Source of the DNA: Gigaspora rosea
Taxonomy: Eukaryota; Glomeromycota; Glomeromycetes; Diversisporales; Gigasporaceae
Length of the DNA stretch: 64,000 bases
Assembly (NCBI GenBank): GCA_003550325.1
Contig: QKWP01001877.1
Location: 1 to 64,000, forward strand
Reading direction: 5' to 3'
Shown here piece by piece: positions 50,325 through 60,249 of this stretch; position 1 is the first letter of the stretch, and every line of letters begins with the position of its first letter. Made by a program: the position numbers and the translations under genes. Below the pieces are notes generated by a model. The model was not told where the DNA came from. It did not search any database and saw nothing but the letters and a program-made list of their open reading frames with translations.

Positions 50325-51290
50325 CGCACTACCGGTAAGACCAACTTTGTTTCGGATTATTATGAATAAGCATCTCTTACTATAAAGTGCTGATTTTGAA
50401 ACCATATATGTTACTTTTAAAGGTCAATAACGCTCATGAGTGGTATATAGTAATATTTTAATTACCTATTGATCGGATTCTCATTGTTACATTCGTGCCT
50501 GGCCGACTATTAATTTGAATAAATAAAAATGAGTTTGCATCATTATTATCAATTAAAACATCCAATATTACTTCCCAGCAGTAATCTCTCTAACGCGGAA
50601 AGACATTATCATTCTACAGGAATATCAATAACTGATAAAAGAAAGCATTCAACGTAACTTCTGATACATTATAACTCGGAAATTCCAATTACCCGTGTGC
50701 ACGCGTTTAATACCGGTTAGATCGTTAATTTCAACGAAATTAATCAAATGTCTTCTAATTTCCAGAATAATATTCCTCTCAAACTCATATCCTAATGCAA
50801 CACTGCACATTTTACATATATGATATAACAAAGTTTTTTTACTTTACCTACCATAAATTGAAATTATTCAAAGATTATTGTTATTTATGACCTATAACGC
50901 CGATATATAATAATGACTAATCATAATGAAATAGGGAGTTTCATAATTCAACATAGTAAAAATACTATTTAAAAAATCCTACTTATTTTCAAAATATGTC
51001 ACTTATTTGTTAATTATGAAAACCCTAATCAGATCAAAATGAAATTTTGTATAGTGTATAATACTGTAATAGACAAGCCACCGAAAAAATACAAATTTTT
51101 GGGGTACATTTTTTTTAGCATTTTTTTATAGGATTAAGGTCAGCTTTAGGGATAGAACTTATAATAGACGAGTTTAAATGGGTTTTAAATGGTTAAATAG
51201 AAACCTCAAATTTCATATAATTACAATCAGGAATTGGGATAGCAGCTAAATTAAGTTTTTAATAAAAATAATATATACTTAAAATTTTAT

Positions 51291-51414
51291 AGTTTTATTC
51301 AATGCTTTACTATGATCAGTCTATAAAATAAATCAAATATTTTACGGTATTTCTATATAATAATATTATTGATCTTATTTTATAAACTGAAATAGTAAAT
51401 CATTGAATAAAACT
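51291..51414. repeat. foldback element
   Basis: AGTTTTATTCAATGCTTTACTA pairs with TAGTAAATCATTGAATAAAACT, extended inward by TTATAAAATAA-type complements. It lies immediately before another palindrome. Confidence 0.65.
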
Positions 51415-51434
51415 GTTATTGCATATACGTAATC

Positions 51435-51538
51435 AATAACTACTGTATTTTATGTTCTCCTTCTGATTGTTCGGTAACCCAGCCGTACCGGCTGGGTTAC
51501 CGACCAATCATCATCGTCCATAAAATACAGCCGTTATT
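51435..51538. repeat. foldback with GC-clamped core hairpin
   Basis: Core 51471-51503 is a perfect hairpin (TCGGTAACCCAGCCG, loop TAC, complement). The outer arms AATAACTACTGTATTTTATG and CATAAAATACAGCCGTTATT continue the stem. Confidence 0.72.
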
Positions 51539-52588
51539 TCATACTTCGCATTCAACAACTATATATTATTGCAATATTGCGAATAGATATAAACTTAACA
51601 ATTCCCAAAAATATATTGATCGATATTCAAATTTTTTTTGTCTTCAAAAGTATATACGAAAAAGATAATGTAAAAATCTCTCTCCTATCGATCTTGGAAG
51701 TTCTAGGCATTAAATTAAAACTAAAACAATAAAAAGTAACATGTCACTTAATTGGATTACTAAGAAAGGAATAATCACAAAAATTTTTAAACTATATAAT
51801 TCGATCTAGCCACATTTGACGCAGCGTCATTTACAACATGTATTTAATTATGATGCATTATCGTTATCTGCAGATCTCTTGATATAGTAAACCAAACTCA
51901 TTGATAAATAAAATTAGTAATCCCTATTATTTAAAAAATTTCGGTCAGATTTGGTTGTGGTTGTCGGTGATACATATCATTAGTGCTATTTTAGTAAAAT
52001 TCGAGGACTCTGATGTAATGGTTCTACGATCGATGATTCAAGTCCCTACGTCAGGTGCAAAAAGGATCTGTATCGTTATCAGTTATATAGTCAACCCTTA
52101 TTGAACCGGGTTTATCGTTCGTTATTAACAAAAATTTCCGATTACAAATGTGCTTCTTAAGATTTAATCTGAACTTTATAATAAAAGTTCGGCTTAGACA
52201 GTTTATTAAGTGTTCGGTCCGTCCAGGTTCGGTTTAGAGAGAGTTAACTGTATACGGATTTATCATAACCTTGTTGTCGTTATGATATAGTACACCTTAA
52301 GTGCAGATCGACTATATTTGGCCAGTTTTTTAAATACAGAACCAGACAGCAAAGCTACTTACATTGAAATGTCTACAATAAATATATATAACGATAATGA
52401 TAACAGTTGTAATAATTGTTTTTTCATCGGCTCAAAATTTCAGCACGGTTGTAACATATGCAAATAGAGTAAAGTTTTGGTCTTGACACACCAAAACACT
52501 TTAGTAAACAACTTTAATCTTATAAAAATTTTTTTCGTAAACATGATTTTTAAACTTTTAAAATATTAATTAAAGCAAAGATTTCCAC
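51539..52588. other. intergenic, no gene seen
   Basis: A 67-codon frame at 51901-52104 has no recognised features. Segment 52075-52240 begins AGTCAACCCTTATTGAACCGG and ends with a weak complement (..CCAGGTTCGGTTTAGAGAGAG), perhaps a worn pogo-type MITE. Confidence 0.4.
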
Positions 52589-52987
52589 TAGGCCACACAA
52601 AGTTGATTTTTCGTTTTGCATTGCCCGCCGACCCATTTTTTCAATTTTTCAAAAAAAAAAAAAAAAAATTATTTTTTAAATTTTTTATTTAATCACAATT
52701 GTGCCAATTATTCGATTTTTGCCATTTATCCGCTATTCTCATCCGGTAATTGCCCGATAGGACTGACGGAAAAAATATGCAATTTTTTGATTTCTTGTTA
52801 GGAAATGGAAACCAGTGTAAAAGGGGTTGAATTAAAAATTTATTGCTGATCAATCAGCATTACGTCAAAATGATCACTTGCTGTCGTAAAAACAGATCTT
52901 TGCTCCGGACAATGAAAAATTAACTTTGCGTTGCGTTAGATGTAAACATTATTCAATGCGAACGAAAAATCAACTTTGCGTAGCCTG
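52589..52987. repeat. MITE, TAGGCCACRCAAAGTTGA family, copy 1
   Basis: Starts TAGGCCACACAAAGTTGATT and ends AATCAACTTTGCGTAGCCT. A second related copy lies at 54711-54942. Inside, a GAAAAATTAACTTTGCGTTGC block duplicates the right end at 52915. Confidence 0.68.
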
Positions 52988-53361
52988 CCACCCACAAAGG
53001 CAATTTCTAGTTGTGCGGTAAAATAAAAATTTAGATGTACATGTATTAGAATCAATATAGCACGTTTATCCGAATTTTTTGATCATAAAAACTTTGGATA
53101 AGTTTTACTGCGGAAATTCGGATTATCGTGATCAACCAGTATGCAATTGATCTCACAATTTGGCCGTACGATGTTTTTTCAATCGTTACAATAGCATCGC
53201 CTAGCACGCCTAGCAAAAATGGCATTTTCAGGACAGTACCTAAGTACGAATTTTATTATTGGAGATAAATCAGTCATCTAGATGAATGGTATTAGTGATA
53301 TCCTAAAAATTTAACTGCACACTATTAAAAAAAATTTGATTATAAATTTATCTTATTAAGT

Positions 53362-53469
53362 ATTCTCAATAACCACTAAACTAAATTCAATAAATATTTT
53401 TAATTCTACAAAATAAAAGAGTCAAAGTAAAAAAAATTTTATTGAATTTGTTCGAGTAGTTATTGAGAA
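53362..53469. repeat. short inverted repeat
   Basis: ATTCTCAATAACCACTAAAC..AAATTCAATAAA pairs with TTTATTGAATTTGTTCGAGT..AGTTATTGAGAA. Confidence 0.5.
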
Positions 53470-53934
53470 CCCTTTTAAAAATTCATTATAATCAATCAAG
53501 TGGGATCGTCACTATGTATTGTTGTTTACTTTTAACAACAATACCGTGTGTGCACGTTATCGTGCAAACTCATACTGTATGATCATGTTATTTTTTGTAT
53601 GTTATTACGTAAGCACAACAATCCCAAAATTAAACCTCAGTTAGCCAATCACAACTTTTAAATCATGATCATAATTGCGATATTGGATCATGCGACGCGT
53701 AGCGGCACGTGTCAGCCAATCATCTACTCCGACAAAACAAAATTTCATGATATTAATCGTTGCTGACCAATATCTTATAAATAGCAGTCCTTTTTTTACA
53801 CTTTTTTTTTTTTTACCCAAAAAACTAGTTATAATTTTATTACCTTTGATGTTTAGACCGACAAGGCAACCCTTCTGATGAAACTTTTAGAACTCCGCAA
53901 GCTATTGAAAAAAAACAAAGGTAGCTGTTTTTTT

Positions 53935-54430
53935 AATACTGTATTACTGTAATCAGACCCTTTTAGGAAGTTGTCTTGGCGTTCGCGCAAAGGCACACTC
54001 TGGAAGGACAACCTGGCAATTCTGTTGTTGGATGGCAAGATCTTCCATGACCCTGAGGTCCAAAACTCTGCATCAAGAATTAGTTGGTAATCCTAAAAGG
54101 AGTTTCTTTGTCGATAAGGTCTACTCATTCTGTATAAAGAATTTGTTATGTTGCTTCCTTATGACAGAAGCTTTGTCTGAGCAAACACTTTTTTAGGAGG
54201 CTGTCTTGGCACTAGTGCAAAGGCACACTTCGGAAGAACTATTTGATATTTAGCAAGGGTGGCTTTAGTTTGTTACTCTAGCATTGATTGTAAAGGTATA
54301 CTCTAAATCACCATCTGAGTTATTTAGTAGGGTAGTTTGTTCTGTTTGACCCTGAAAAGGAGTTTCTTGATTAAAGAAACTTTGTTTGTGGTGTTATTGA
54401 AATAATGTTATTTAATGACAAAATTATTAA
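53935..54430 (+). other. two diverged tandem copies of an unidentified sequence
   Basis: Two stretches, starting at about 53960 and 54195, share TTTTAGGA.G.TGTCTTGGC.., GCAAAGGCACACT..GGAAG and, 130-150 bases later, AAAAGGAGTTTCTT. Composition is less AT-rich than the surroundings. In copy 1 one frame stays open for about 75 codons (53960-54190), but two frames look equally conserved between the copies, so coding is not established. No RNA family was recognised. Orientation is a guess. Confidence 0.35.
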
Positions 54431-54710
54431 TTAAATTTTTATTATACACTAGGAGTGCAATATTTCGTCTCGATTTGTATTGTTAAAAAAAAACGAACTC
54501 GATTATTTATTAAAGTTATCTACCGGAATGAACTGGAAATATACATTTAATGTATCAAAAATATTTTTTTAACTTGAAATTTTGCTTAAGAAATTGACTT
54601 TTTTGTTTTAATAAAAAATTTCATGCGAAATTGTGCATAGATAAGTTGACTTAAACGATCAAAAAAATTTATTAGCGTTTTGATTACTTGGGTACCATAG
54701 AATCGGCACT

Positions 54711-54942
54711 TTAGGCCACGCAAAGTTGATTTTTTTATTTACGTCACCCGTCGACCCATTTTTACAATTTTCAAAAAAAAAAACTTTAATTCCAATTGTG
54801 CCAATTACTCGATTTTTTTTAGATGTCAACATTATTCTATTAATTTACAGTAAATTAAAAAAAAATATATATATATCCGACTGATCGACCCAAGCTTCAG
54901 ATCCATGTAATGCAAAACGAAAATCAACTTTGCGTGGCCTTA
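54711..54942. repeat. MITE, TAGGCCACGCAAAGTTGA family, copy 2
   Basis: Starts TAGGCCACGCAAAGTTGATT and ends AAAATCAACTTTGCGTGGCC. The internal block ATTGTGCCAATTACTCGATTT matches copy 1 at 52589-52987. Confidence 0.75.
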
Positions 54943-56593
54943 AATATTTTTCAACAGATTGCATTGACTATTCCAGTTCGCGCTTCATCGGAATCGATAG
55001 TTTATTTAGCCCATTTTTTATAATTATTCCATTTTCGTCACGATCGTTATATTGATAAAGCGTTCGAATTAAGTAGTATCATAAATGATGATAAGTAACA
55101 AACTTGAATTAGGGATGGCAAATGATTTAAAAACGTGATCTTAAAAAACATGTTTGTTTGATTTAAAACTGTTGAAAATTGTTTTAATACATTATGACGT
55201 AATATGATCCGAACATGATCCGAGTTGCATAATTTAATTTATAATAATTAAATTCAAAAATAAATTAATCGATATTCAAAAAATAAATTTAATAAAAATC
55301 AAAAACTTATTCAATGAGATTTAATAGTGGTAATATTTGCAATACCAACGAATGCAAAACTAGTACAGAATGAAAGTTGTATTTGCCAATAGGCAATTAT
55401 GCATTTAAAATCAATAGAAGTTGTATTTGCCGATAGGCGAAATTATGTATTTAATTTCTTAAAACGATCAAATACATTTCTTATCTTCTTAAATGTAATA
55501 AATTCAACAAATTATCTGAAACTAAAATTGGTCAATCAGAGACGATAATTTTAATTTCAGCCAAATTGAATGTTTTAAAAAAGTTTTAAAACAATAAAAA
55601 ATGTCAAAAAACTGTTTAAAATGTTTTTTTACCATCCCTAACTTGAATAACTTAACGATTTTTCGTTCACCAACCAAGAAATTGTATGTCCTTCTCCCGA
55701 AAGATAATTACACAAATGACGCATTGTTTGGTATATTCAGGGAAATATTTATAATGAAGTGCAAAAAGGCGATAAAATCCAAAGAATGATTTTCCCATTA
55801 TAAGAAATGATAAAGTATATAAAGGATTGTTCTTGCCCTTAGTTCACAATCTAATATATATTATATGAAATCATCCTTAAATAAAGACTATATAAATATA
55901 TATTCTTTCCCGATACCGGAGTACCAGTAATCAGAAAAGTAACGTTTATTTTTAATTTGTTTCAACCGTCATTGGCTTTATCTAGAAGTTTCTCATTGTT
56001 ACCGCATTTTGGTAGTACTTTGAATTCCCTTTTTCGATAAAATTTTCATCATATCTCAATTCTTGCGCAATTAATATAAATTGTTTCTTCAACGTTCACA
56101 TTTTGATTGTTTGGCCAACGACGCGTGTTTTATCCATATACAGTCATGTTAACTATGTTAACTAAATTAACGCAAAAAAAAAAAAAATACCGGTAATAAT
56201 AATTTAATAAATTTGATTATCTTATATTAAATTGGTAATTAATATTGTTAATTAAAAATTTATACACACGTTATCTGAAACTGTTGGGATTAAAAAGGTT
56301 TAAATCCTTCGTTATTTCGTATAATTAAATGTGCTCTCCAATAAATTGGAATAGCAAGTTGTACCATTCCCGGTTTACTAGAAGTACGGAAAATAAATCA
56401 CGAATGTTGACTTCGTTGACATTTTCAAATCTTTCTCTACTAACTTCGTATGGTATAGTGGTTTTCGTTCCCATCCGTTGGTTAATCATCGGGCATATAT
56501 AGCATCATAGTGATATATCTATCACTATTTAACTTCTGATTTTCTTGTTCAAGCCACTTAAGTCTAAATACGATCACTCAGCTATGATGTTTA
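54943..56593. other. intergenic, no gene seen
   Basis: The interval holds a repeated GTTGTATTTGCC.ATAGGC.AATTATG block (55375 and 55428). The frame at 55601-55789 (62 codons) has no recognised family. Confidence 0.4.
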
Positions 56594-57594
56594 TTAATAA
56601 TAAATTGTCGCCTTATCGATATTAACTTCAGAGAGTTGTTTTGTTGTCTCTTCTAACTTTAATAAAAGTTGTTCGTTTTCGAGCCTTAGCCCATCTAACG
56701 TGTCTTGGCGGATAGCGCATTCTTGTGATTCGCATTTTTCGGCATCTGAAACGAATCATAGGCAAACAGATAAAAATTTGGTATTTTTGTGTCCACAGTA
56801 TTGGTAAAGTTGAGGTAGTTTGCATTGGAATTGCCTTATATTTTCTAAGTGGGTTTGCATTGGATTTATTACAATTTCTATCACAAGTTTCTGTAAAACT
56901 CGCGAGTTACTCAAAAGAAAGGATCACATACTTTCAATATTGTTACTAAACGTGAATTATGCTTCTTTATTCGATATTTTTTGTCGGATGTTCAACTAAA
57001 CTTTGTAACTTCATTGAATTTTCACGCTACTTTTTATCATGGTTTGGTTGCACTATTAATCAATAATAAAAACAATATTCCAATAAACCAACAAGAAAAC
57101 GCAGGCTTTATATCACAAAACCAGATGAAAACGGACCCACAGAAATTGTACCCAAAACTACATTATATTTGAGGGACAGTTCTATACGTGATCGACGAAG
57201 TCGCTCCTGATACAACCGAAGTGTCTGCTATCTCCGCAGTATGTTTTTTCGATGCTGTATTAGAAGTGATCATTAGATTACCGTCCTAATATATAGCAAA
57301 AAAATTTAAATACTGTAATAGTATTAGTCAATTAAAAAGCTGAGCTGTTTTTTATTACCGTTTCATCATTAAAATGTGCCCTCTTTTGTTGTTTTTTGAT
57401 AGTTCACCTCGAGATCTTGATTTTAAAAAAGTAGCTTGACGCCACTCCATGTTGTAATAGTTCGTTGCCCATCCCTATTATTGTATTAAAAAAAAACATG
57501 ATAAAGTTTACTTTTGTTTAATATTAATAAAAAGATATTCAAGAACTTACTTGGTTCTTAGTTCTTGTTCATTTGGTTTGAAGATTGTGCTCAT
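56594..57594 (-). pseudogene. coding-like exon fragments, possibly a bZIP-type gene
   Basis: Four minus-strand pieces look like exons. One is an ATG at 57594 leading to a GTAAGT donor at about 57550. A second, 57474-57359, is open for 38 codons (GWATNYYNMEWRQATF.., then basic KSRSRGELSKNNKR). A third is 57285-57163. The last, 56745-56594, reads TLDGLRLENEQLLLKLEETT, a leucine-zipper-like heptad, and stops at 56594. Their splice phases do not fit together as read, so either the exon borders are misjudged or the gene is broken. The assignment rests only on the basic stretch plus heptad leucines. Confidence 0.28.
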
Positions 57595-59840
57595 GAAAAT
57601 AGATGCCATAAGTTTTGTTGTCGAATATTACAAAGTTTTTTTTTTTTTTAGATAAACTCTATTTGATCTTAATAGCTGATTTTTGAAGAAAAACTTGGGG
57701 TTGGATTTTGTTTACATTTTGAAAGATTACAGTTTATATAAAAATTTTTTTTCATAAAAAAAAATCATCAGTTATGATCAATCAATCAATCAACACGTAA
57801 TTAACCAATCGAGCACGTCCAAGAAAAAAATTTTCTACTTCAAACATTTTGACTATGAAACACCCCTTTGTGCTCCTATGAAAAACAAATTATACTCCAT
57901 AATTAAACTCATAATTATGGTATAAGTTTGGTATAAGTTTGGTCTAATGCCTCTTTATAACTTTTCCCAAGCTAACTATAATATCAAAATCTATTTGATA
58001 TGGGTCTTAAACTTGCACCAATCGAATGTTGTGCCAATACAATACGTTTGCTGAGCTGGTAAAAATTTATAAAGTAATATCAAAATTTTTTACCTCTGCA
58101 ACAAAGAAAAAAAAACTTGTAACTTTGAATTATTAGTACCGGTATTTCGTTGTGTAACTTCTAAATTATTCTGATTCTGAGTTGTTATCGCTATTGAATA
58201 AATTTATTATATACAGATATAAAGATATAACAAACACTTGTGTGTATAATTCGCTTGGTATTGTATTTCTATTTCATCAAGACATTATCATTAGTGATGT
58301 GCAACGCGTGGGATCCGCGCGTAATCCCACACGGGATTCCGCGCGGATTTTTAATGTGAAATTATCCGGCCCGCATTAACATATCATCCGGCCTGCATTA
58401 GCATAAGCGGACCAATTCGTAATTTACGGACGGATATTTTAAAGATCCAGATCCTATCCGAAAACCTGATCGGATCCATGTTCAGAACTGAATTAAGCCA
58501 AAAGATCCTGCCTGGTCTGGATCCGGATCCGATATAGTTACACAATATAATTAATTACTACGATTGTTTTAGCTATTTTGTATACAATATATATAGTGAA
58601 TTCACTTCGAATTAGATTTGTATACGAACCTCACGTAGTCAATGCGATAAATATCTAAATCTAATTATTTACACTTAAAGAACCATAAATTTGTTTCGAG
58701 CATAAATCGCGAATTCTTCGTTTTTTTATTTATGTAGTCAACTCGAAAGCATCTAGTTATTGTACTTATTTAAATTCCTCTGAAATAATAGATACACCAA
58801 ATATCACATACGATTAAGAACCTTGAAATCTTTTTATGCCATTTTTTTTTTCACATACGTGTGAATTAATCAGAATAAGTTGTTTTTTGGTTTTGTTATG
58901 TTTTGTTTTGTTTTGTTTTTTTTTTTTTTTTGTATGTAGGATGTGATATGCGTCAATAAGATTTGCAGACGGTTTTATTTTCAGTAATTTCACGGTAAAT
59001 ACTTTTTTGATAATTTATATGTTTAAAATGGGCGTATAATTCAAGAGTAAAGAATAATAAATGGCAATTACTAAAAAGTAAAGTACGTACGTATCTCGAA
59101 TAACATTAATCGAGTCGACAATGCATTATTTATTCGGATTATTCTTTAATTTTGGTAATTGAATAGTATGCAGATTGAGGCGTTGTTTTTTTTTTAGTTA
59201 TCATTTATTTTATCAAATATATATTCACCTATTTGTTCAACTAGCACGATTTTGAGCGCTATTTCGCTTGCGCAACGCTTCGAAGCGCTGCTTTTATTGC
59301 TAACGCTAGCGCTAGAGTTAACCCGAAGAAAATCAATTACAAAAAAAAAGAATCGAGAATGCCACCAAACGTTACTAATTTATTCTAAGCGCTAATAACT
59401 AACTAATAAATCTATGTATATCTTTGATTAATTCCTTTTGGAACTTTCTAAATAACTGTTATTTCACATCAATAATAAATAATTAGAACTTCGAATATAA
59501 TTTACTGGTACTGGTTTAGCATAACTGTGTTGCGCAATTAACTTATTGAATTATTCACGAGTAATATCGTGAACTCTATATACAGCTCAATCTGGGAATA
59601 AAAAAATTAATTGCATAATCTTGTAGGCAAATTTTTATAACTAATCGGAGGAAAGCATTATATTGCATTAAGAAATTATCCTTGATGCATTTCACTACAT
59701 ACACAATATTTACTAAACAGTATTTTCTTGTTACCTGAAAGGTGTGATGAAAAGAATTTCATATTATTTTCGCGAGTTTTTATATAAATGGAATTTGTCA
59801 CGTAGTAATGTGAAATTTTTTGTCAGTGTTTACCTGCCGG
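57595..59840. other. intergenic with one hAT-like end
   Basis: At 58292 the string TAGTGATGTGCAACGCG looks like a hAT terminus, followed by GC-rich GGATCC/CGCGCGG sub-repeats to about 58530. No opposite end was found, so it is probably a solo or truncated copy. A cluster of AGCGCT/GCTAGC words lies at 59255-59325. No gene seen. Confidence 0.4.
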
Positions 59841-59970
59841 CAAGGTTGGCAATGAAGCCAATGGAGTCCGATGGTTACGCGAATTGAGAAAAAAAAACTA
59901 GTATCCATTGAGCTCCATTGGTTCCATTCGCAGCTCCATTGGGCTCCATTGGGTCCCATTGCCAACCTTG
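59841..59970. mobile_element. 130-bp hAT MITE with intact target duplication
   Basis: Ends CAAGGTTGGCAATG and CATTGCCAACCTTG are exact complements. The 8-bp duplication CCTGCCGG flanks it (59833-59840 and 59971-59978). The interior is almost entirely CCATTGGGCTCCATTGG-like sub-repeats. Confidence 0.9.
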
Positions 59971-60087
59971 CCTGCCGGATACTTAATTATATGCATTTAG
60001 GAAACTATAAATTGCTAATCTTTTTGTTCTTTTTCTATTATTTTCTACTTATCATTTCTCTCGACTTGAAAAAAATTCAGCATCAAA

Positions 60088-60163
60088 ATGTCAAAATTTT
60101 GTTTGATCTTTATCGCTTTAGCTTTTATTACGATTATTATCAGTCACTTTCCAAATCTATTAT
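60088..60163 (+). CDS. possible signal-peptide first exon of the micro-exon gene
   Basis: From the ATG at 60088 the frame reads MSK followed by a 15-residue hydrophobic core (FCLIFIALAFITIII), then SHFPNLL, and meets a GTATAA donor at 60164. This is a good secretory signal peptide by shape. It lies directly upstream of the micro-exon array and on the same strand, which suggests that it could be exon 1. The join is not settled: the exon ends in phase 1, whereas the array reads openly in phase 0, and joining to AGGCAA or AAT would create a stop. A second overlapping frame from 59991 is also open to this donor. Transcript data would be needed to place the real first exon. Confidence 0.3.
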
Positions 60164-60249
60164 GTATAAATTAAATTATTAGACACTCAAGTGTTAGTAT
60201 ATAAAAGTTTTATTATTTGAAGTATTTCTTCAATAATTCTTACATCTAG

